The notes below the pieces were generated by a model. The model saw nothing but the letters and a program-made list of their open reading frames with translations. It was not told the DNA's origin and made no database searches. From Rallus limicola (taxonomy: Eukaryota; Chordata; Aves; Gruiformes; Rallidae), in the NCBI GenBank assembly GCA_022605955.1, contig JAKCOZ010000101.1:310001-374000 (forward strand): a stretch of 64,000 bases of DNA, read 5' to 3'. Positions within the stretch are counted from its first letter, which is position 1. Each line of letters starts with the position of its first letter. The translations under genes were made by a program, and so were the position numbers. Shown here one piece after another: positions 58,955 to 64,000 of the stretch.

Positions 58955-60420
58955 AGCTATGCCTTTCATACCTAGCTTCTTTACTTTGGGAGTTATTGCT
59001 GGACGTTTAGCATGTTTTGAACTGCAGTCTGCTAGGGCCGAGAAAAGCACCGTAGGAGGTTCCAGGCATGTTCCCTCTTTCCAGGCAAAGGAAAAGGCTG
59101 AGAGCCAAAGTGACAGGGGCTGCTCGTGTGTCCTGTTAGGAGGTTTCAGACAAGCTATGCCTTTCAGGCCTAGCTTCTTTACTTTGGGAGTTATTGCTGG
59201 ACGTTTAGCATGTTTTGAACTGCAGTCTGCTAGGGCCGAGAAAAGCACCGTAGGAGGTTCCAGGCATGTTCCCTCTTTCCAGGCAAAGGAAAAGGCTGAG
59301 AGCCAAAGTGACAGGGTTTGCTCGTGTGTCCTGTTAGGAGGTTTCAGACAAGCTATGCCTTTCAGGCCTAGCTTCTTTACTTTGGGAGTTATTGCTGGAC
59401 GTTTAGCATGTTTTGAACTGCAGTCTGCTAGGGCCGAGAAAAGCACCGTAGGAGGTTCCAGGCATGTTCCCTCTTTCCAGGCAAAGGAAAAGGCTGAGAG
59501 CCAAAGTGACAGGTGCTGCTCATGTGTCCTGTTAGGAGGTTTCAGACAAGCTATGCCTTTCAGGCCTAGCTTCTTTACTTTGGGAGTTATTGCTGGACGT
59601 TTAGCATGTTTTGAACTGCAGTCTGCTAGGGCCGAGAAAAGCACCGTAGGAGGTTCCAGGCATGTTCCCTCTTTCCAGGCAAAGGAAAAGGCTGAGAGCC
59701 AAAGTGAAAGGGTCTGCTCGGGTGTCCTGTTAGGAGGTTTCAGACAAGCTATGCCTTTCATGCCTAGCTTCTTTACTTTGGGAGTTATTGCTGGACGTTT
59801 AGCATGTTTTGAACTGCAGTCTGCTAGGGCCGAGAAAAGCACCGTAGGAGGTTCCAGGCATGTTCCCTCTTTCCAAGCAAAGGAAAAAGCTGAGAGCCAA
59901 AGTGAAAGGGTTTGCTCGTGTGTCCTGTTAGGAGGTTTCAGACAAGCTATGCCTTTCAGGCCTAGCTTCTTTACTTTGGGAGTTATTGCTGGACGTTTAG
60001 CATGTTTTGAACTGCAGTCTGCTAGGGCCGAGAAAAGCACCGTAGGAGGTTCCAGGCATGTTCCCTCTTTCCAGGCAAAGGAAAAGGCTGAGAGCCAAAG
60101 TGACAGGGTCTGCTCGTGTGTCCTGTTAGGAGGTTTCAGACAAGCTATGCCTTTCAGGCCTAGCTTCTTTACTTTGGGAGTTATTGCTGGACGTTTAGCA
60201 TGTTTTGAACTGCAGTCTGCTAGGGCCGAGAAAAGCACCGTAGGAGGTTCCAGGCATGTTCCCTCTTTCCAGGCAAAGGAAAAGGCTGAGAGCCAAAGTG
60301 ACAGGGTCTGCTCGTGTGTCCTGTTAGGAGGTTTCAGACAAGCTATGCCTTTCAGGCCTAGCTTCTTTACTTTGGGAGTTATTGCTGGACGTTTAGCATG
60401 TTTTGAACTGCAGTCTGCTA

Positions 60421-60439
60421 GGGCCAAGAAAACACCGTA
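60421..60439 (+). repeat. Monomer with 1-bp deletion (type A, copy 3)
   Basis: Same 'gccaagaaaacacc' allele as at 30603, inside the first 8-mer copy. Confidence 0.95.
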
Positions 60440-62003
60440 GGAGGTTCCAGGCATGTTCCCTCTTTCCAGGCAAAGGAAAAGGCTGAGAACCAAAGTGACA
60501 GGGGCTGCTCGTGTGTCATGTTAGGAGGTTTCAGACAAGCTATGCCTTTCAGGCCTAGCTTCTTTACTTTGGGAGTTATTGCTGGACGTTTAGCATGTTT
60601 TGAACTGCAGTCTGCTAGGGCCGAGAAAAGCACCGTAGGAGGTTCCAGGCATGTTCCCTCTTTCCAGGCAAAGGAAAAGGCTGAGAGCCAAAGTGACAGG
60701 GTCTGCTCGGGTGTCCTGTTAGGAGGTTTCAGACAAGCTATGCCTTTCAGGCCTAGCTTCTTTACTTTGGGAGTTATTGCTGGACGTTTAGCATGTTTTG
60801 AACTGCAGTCTGCTAGGGCCGAGAAAAGCACCGTAGGAGGTTCCAGGCATGTTCCCTCTTTCCAGGCAAAGGAAAAGGCTGATTACCAAAGTGACAGGGG
60901 CTGCTCGTGTGTCATGTTAGGAGGTTTCAGACAAGCTATGCCTTTCAGGCCTAGCTTCTTTACTTTGGGAGTTATTGCTGGACGTTTAGCATGTTTTGAA
61001 CTGCAGTCTGCTAGGGCCGAGAAAAGCACCGTAGGAGGTTCCAGGCATGTTCCCTCTTTCCAGGCAAAGGAAAAGGCTGAGAGCCAAAGTGACAGGTGCT
61101 GCTCATGTGTCCTGTTAGGAGGTTTCAGACAAGCTATGCCTTTCAGGCCTAGCTTCTTTACTTTGGGAGTTATTGCTGGACGTTTAGCATGTTTTGAACT
61201 GCAGTCTGCTAGGGCCGAGAAAAGCACCGTAGGAGGTTCCAGGCATGTTCCCTCTTTCCAGGCAAAGGAAAAGGCTGAGAGCCAAAGTGAAAGGGTCTGC
61301 TCGGGTGTCCTGTTAGGAGGTTTCAGACAAGCTATGCCTTTCATGCCTAGCTTCTTTACTTTGGGAGTTATTGCTGGACGTTTAGCATGTTTTGAACTGC
61401 AGTCTGCTAGGGCCGAGAAAAGCACCGTAGGAGGTTCCAGGCATGTTCCCTCTTTCCAAGCAAAGGAAAAAGCTGAGAGCCAAAGTGAAAGGGTTTGCTC
61501 GTGTGTCCTGTTAGGAGGTTTCAGACAAGCTATGCCTTTCAGGCCTAGCTTCTTTACTTTGGGAGTTATTGCTGGACGTTTAGCATGTTTTGAACTGCAG
61601 TCTGCTAGGGCCGAGAAAAGCACCGTAGGAGGTTCCAGGCATGTTCCCTCTTTCCAGGCAAAGGAAAAGGCTGAGAGCCAAAGTGACAGGGTCTGCTCGT
61701 GTGTCCTGTTAGGAGGTTTCAGACAAGCTATGCCTTTCAGGCCTAGCTTCTTTACTTTGGGAGTTATTGCTGGACGTTTAGCATGTTTTGAACTGCAGTC
61801 TGCTAGGGCCGAGAAAAGCACCGTAGGAGGTTCCAGGCATGTTCCCTCTTTCCAGGCAAAGGAAAAGGCTGAGAGCCAAAGTGACAGGGGCTGCTCGTGT
61901 GTCCTGTTAGGAGGTTTCAGACAAGCTATGCCTTTCAGGCCTAGCTTCTTTACTTTGGGAGTTATTGCTGGACGTTTAGCATGTTTTGAACTGCAGTCTG
62001 CTA

Positions 62004-62022
62004 GGGCCAAGAAAACACCGTA
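62004..62022 (+). repeat. Monomer with 1-bp deletion (type A, copy 4)
   Basis: Same allele, 1,583 bp after copy 3, inside the second 8-mer copy. Confidence 0.95.
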
Positions 62023-62520
62023 GGAGGTTCCAGGCATGTTCCCTCTTTCCAGGCAAAGGAAAAGGCTGAGAACCAAAGTGACAGGGGCTGCTCGTGTGTC
62101 ATGTTAGGAGGTTTCAGACAAGCTATGCCTTTCAGGCCTAGCTTCTTTACTTTGGGAGTTATTGCTGGACGTTTAGCATGTTTTGAACTGCAGTCTGCTA
62201 GGGCCGAGAAAAGCACCGTAGGAGGTTCCAGGCATGTTCCCTCTTTCCAGGCAAAGGAAAAGGCTGAGAGCCAAAGTGACAGGGTCTGCTCGGGTGTCCT
62301 GTTAGGAGGTTTCAGACAAGCTATGCCTTTCAGGCCTAGCTTCTTTACTTTGGGAGTTATTGCTGGACGTTTAGCATGTTTTGAACTGCAGTCTGCTAGG
62401 GCCGAGAAAAGCACCGTAGGAGGTTCCAGGCATGTTCCCTCTTTCCAGGCAAAGGAAAAGGCTGATTACCAAAGTGACAGGGGCTGCTCGTGTGTCATGT
62501 TAGGAGGTTTCAGACAAGCT

Positions 62521-63708
62521 ATGCCTTTCAGGCCTAGCTTCTTTACTTTGGGAGTTATTGCTGGACGTTTAGCATGTTTTGAATTGCAGTCTGCTAGGGC
62601 CGAGAAAAGCACCGTAGGAGGTTCCAGGCATGTTCCCTCTTTCCAGGCATAGGAAAAGGCTGAGAGCCAAAGTGACAGGGTCTGCTCGTGTGTCCTGTTA
62701 GGAGGTTTCAGACGAGCTATGCCTTTCAGGCCTAGCTTCTTTACTTTGGGAGTTATTGCTGGACGTTTAGCATGTTTTGAACTGCAGTCTGCTAGGGCCG
62801 AGAAAAGCACCGTAGGAGGTTCCAGGCATGTTCCCTCTTTCCAGGCAAAGGAAAAGGCTGAGAGCCAAAGTGACAGGTGCTGATCATGTGTCCTGTTAGG
62901 AGGTTTCAGACAAGCTATGCCTTTCAGGCCTAGCTTCTTTACTTTGGGAGTTATTGCTGGACGTTTAGCATGTTTTGAACTGTAGTCTGCTAGGTCCGAG
63001 AAAAGCACCGTAGGAGGTTCCAGGCATGTTCCCTCTTTCCAGGCAAAGGAAAAGGCTGAGAGCCAAAGTGACAGGGTCTGCTCGGGTGTCCTGTTAGGAG
63101 GTTTCAGACAAGCTATGCCTTTCAGGCCTAGCTTCTTTACTTTGGGAGTTATTGCTGGACGTTTAGCATGTTTTGAACTGCAGTCTGCTAGGGCCGAGAA
63201 AAGCACCGTAGGAGGTTCCAGGCATGTTCCCTCTTTCCAGGCAAAGGAAAAGGATGAGAGCCAAAGTGACAGGGGCTGCTCGGGTGTCCTGTTAGGAGGT
63301 TTCAGACAAGTTTTGCCTTTCAGGCCTAGCTTCTTTACTTTGGGAGTTATTGCTGGACGTTTAGCATGTTTTGAATTGCAGTCTGCTAGGGCCGAGAAAA
63401 GCACCGTAGGAGGTTCCAGGCATGTTCCCTCTTTCCAGGCAAAGGAAAAGGCTGAGAGCCAAAGTGACAGGGTCTGCTTGTGTGTCCTGTTAGGAGGTTT
63501 CAGACAAGCTATGCCTTTCAGGCCTAGCTTCTTTACTTTGGGAGTTATTGCTGGACGTTTAGCATGTTTTGAATTGCAGTCTGCTAGGGCCGGGAAAAGC
63601 ACCGTAGGAGGTTCCAGGCATGTTCCCTCTTTCCAGGCAAAGGAAAAGGCTGAGAGCCAAAGTGACAGGGTCTTCTCGTGTGTCCTGTTAGGAGGTTTCA
63701 GACAAGCT
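62521..63708 (+). repeat. Six diverged monomers near the right end
   Basis: Six monomers hold an unusual number of private or rare changes: T at 62650 (TAG), G at 62714, A at 62883 (TGA), T at 62983 (TAG, loses CTGCAG), T at 62995, A at 63254, T at 63311 and 63313 (loses the ATG), G at 63593 and T at 63674. Three in-frame stops fall within about 340 bp, against three substitution-derived stops in the rest of the window. Confidence 0.85.
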
Positions 63709-63751
63709 ATGCCTTTCAGGCCTAGCTTGTCTGAAACCTCCTAACAGGACA
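63681..63751. repeat. 71-bp palindrome at 47-bp insertion J15
   Basis: Same 34-3-34 structure; the 47-bp block is 63709-63755, followed by a 'ttcatgcc' monomer with 'gtctgatagg'. Confidence 0.95.
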
Positions 63752-63755
63752 AGCT

Positions 63756-64000
63756 ATGCCTTTCATGCCTAGCTTCTTTACTTTGGGAGTTATTGCTGGA
63801 CGTTTAGCATGTTTTGAACTGCAGTCTGATAGGGCCGAGAAAAGCACCGTAGGAGGTTCCAGGCATGTTCCCTCTTTCCAGGCAAAGGAAAAGGCTGAGA
63901 GCCAAAGTGACAGGGTCTGCTCGTGTGTCCTGTTAGGAGGTTTCAGACGAGCTATGCCTTTCAGGCCTAGCTTCTTTACTTTGGGAGTTATTGCTGGACG
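63756..64000 (+). repeat. Satellite segment 15: one monomer plus 47 bp, running off the window
   Basis: A complete monomer (63756-63953) with 'ttcatgcc', 'gtctgatagg' and 'gacgagct' (also at 62714) precedes the first 47 bp of the next monomer. The array continues past the right edge. Confidence 0.95.

Larger units (their letters stand above)
59355..62520 (+). repeat. 8-mer higher-order repeat, two tandem copies of 1,583 bp
   Basis: Copies are 59355-60937 and 60938-62520. Order: 'aggtgctgctcatg'; 'agtgaaagg' with 'ctcggg'; 'ttcatgcc' with 'agtgaaagg'; two plain units; the type A deletion unit; a 'ctcggg' unit; and a unique 'ctgattacc' unit (60881 and 62464). The period is eight monomers minus the deleted base. 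The only difference I noticed is 'ggtctg' against 'ggggctg' in unit 5. Confidence 0.9.
58959..63708 (+). repeat. Satellite segment 14: 24 monomers with two 1-bp deletions
   Basis: Length is 4,750 bp, which is 24 x 198 minus 2. Its start parallels that of segment 3 (29339). An 8-mer pair fills 59355-62520. The last six monomers are rich in private substitutions. Confidence 0.95.
1..64000. repeat. Satellite DNA array, 198-bp monomer, about 320 copies
   Basis: The window is filled from end to end by head-to-tail copies of one 198-bp unit; the ATG of 'ctATGcctttcagg' recurs at 92, 290, 488 and so on. All copies point the same way, and no non-satellite sequence interrupts them. Copies differ by a few substitutions each. 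The spacing between successive 47-bp insertions always equals a whole number of 198-bp units plus 47, once five single-base deletions are allowed for. Monomer landmarks from the ATG: dyad from -5 to +20, CpG in 'gacgtt', CTGCAG in 'gaactgcag', CpGs in 'gccgag' and 'accgta', a 'taggaggttccaggca' motif near 95 and a related copy near 179, and CpG in 'ctcgtg'. The length is close to a nucleosome repeat, as in many eukaryotic satellites. No satellite family is recognised. Function, if any, is unknown; centromeric or heterochromatic roles are inference only. Confidence 0.98.

Noticed and set aside
1..64000. CRISPR array
   Set aside because: The repeat unit is 198 bp with no variable spacers; every part of the unit is conserved between copies. 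No cas genes are present.
1..64000. Assembly artefact generating the repeat
   Set aside because: Diagnostic variants form orderly nested patterns and private substitutions are scattered throughout, which simple consensus looping would not give. Local copy-number errors remain possible, since this cannot be tested without reads.
1..64000. Telomeric repeat, ribosomal DNA or histone-type tandem gene cluster
   Set aside because: There is no short TTAGGG-like array, no rRNA-like conserved segment, and no recognisable protein in any frame.

Overview
The whole 64,000-bp window is one uninterrupted tandem array of a 198-bp satellite monomer. I count 319 complete monomers plus partial ones at both ends. 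I see no gene, RNA gene, transposon, CRISPR array or unique sequence. A pure satellite block of this size, with nested higher-order repeats, indicates a eukaryotic heterochromatic region (pericentromere, centromere, subtelomere or another block) resolved by long reads. The species and satellite family cannot be named from the sequence. A typical monomer is about 50% GC (99 of 198 by hand count), carries a PstI-type CTGCAG and a StuI-type AGGCCT site, and has four CpG sites, each with C-to-T or G-to-A variants somewhere in the array.

Layout: taking the A of a recurrent ATG as monomer position 1, the array divides exactly into 16 head-to-tail segments separated by 15 copies of one 47-bp insertion. 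Complete monomers per segment, left to right, are 10, 44, 93, 25, 1, 16, 12, 28, 3, 11, 3, 12, 8, 28, 24 and 1. Each insertion combines a short inverted copy of the preceding monomer end with a repeated monomer start. It turns an imperfect 25-bp dyad present in most monomers into a 71-bp near-perfect palindrome (34-bp arms, 3-bp centre). Apart from these insertions, length changes are limited to five single-base deletions: one type seen four times and another seen once.

Higher-order structure: diagnostic substitutions show nested amplification. There is a five-monomer module in six places, a 6-mer tandem pair (41998-44373), a 13-monomer repeat offset (about 4.5 and 7.1 kb), a block repeated at +7,769 bp (39 monomers plus one insertion), a 10-mer in three copies (15828-21767), an 11-mer and its truncated partner (25332-29291), an 8-mer pair carrying a deletion (59355-62520), a 245-bp chimeric duplication (34333-34577), two apparently identical 641-bp cassettes, and a block repeated at +24,824 bp. 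Unusual substitutions become dense at 62.6-63.7 kb, which may mark an older or edge part of the array.

Very long open frames run on both strands because 198 is 3 x 66 and one frame on each strand lacks stops. I treat these as by-products of monomer length, not genes. The most noteworthy structure is the amplified palindromic insertion and its likely origin by template switching at a dyad already present in the monomer.
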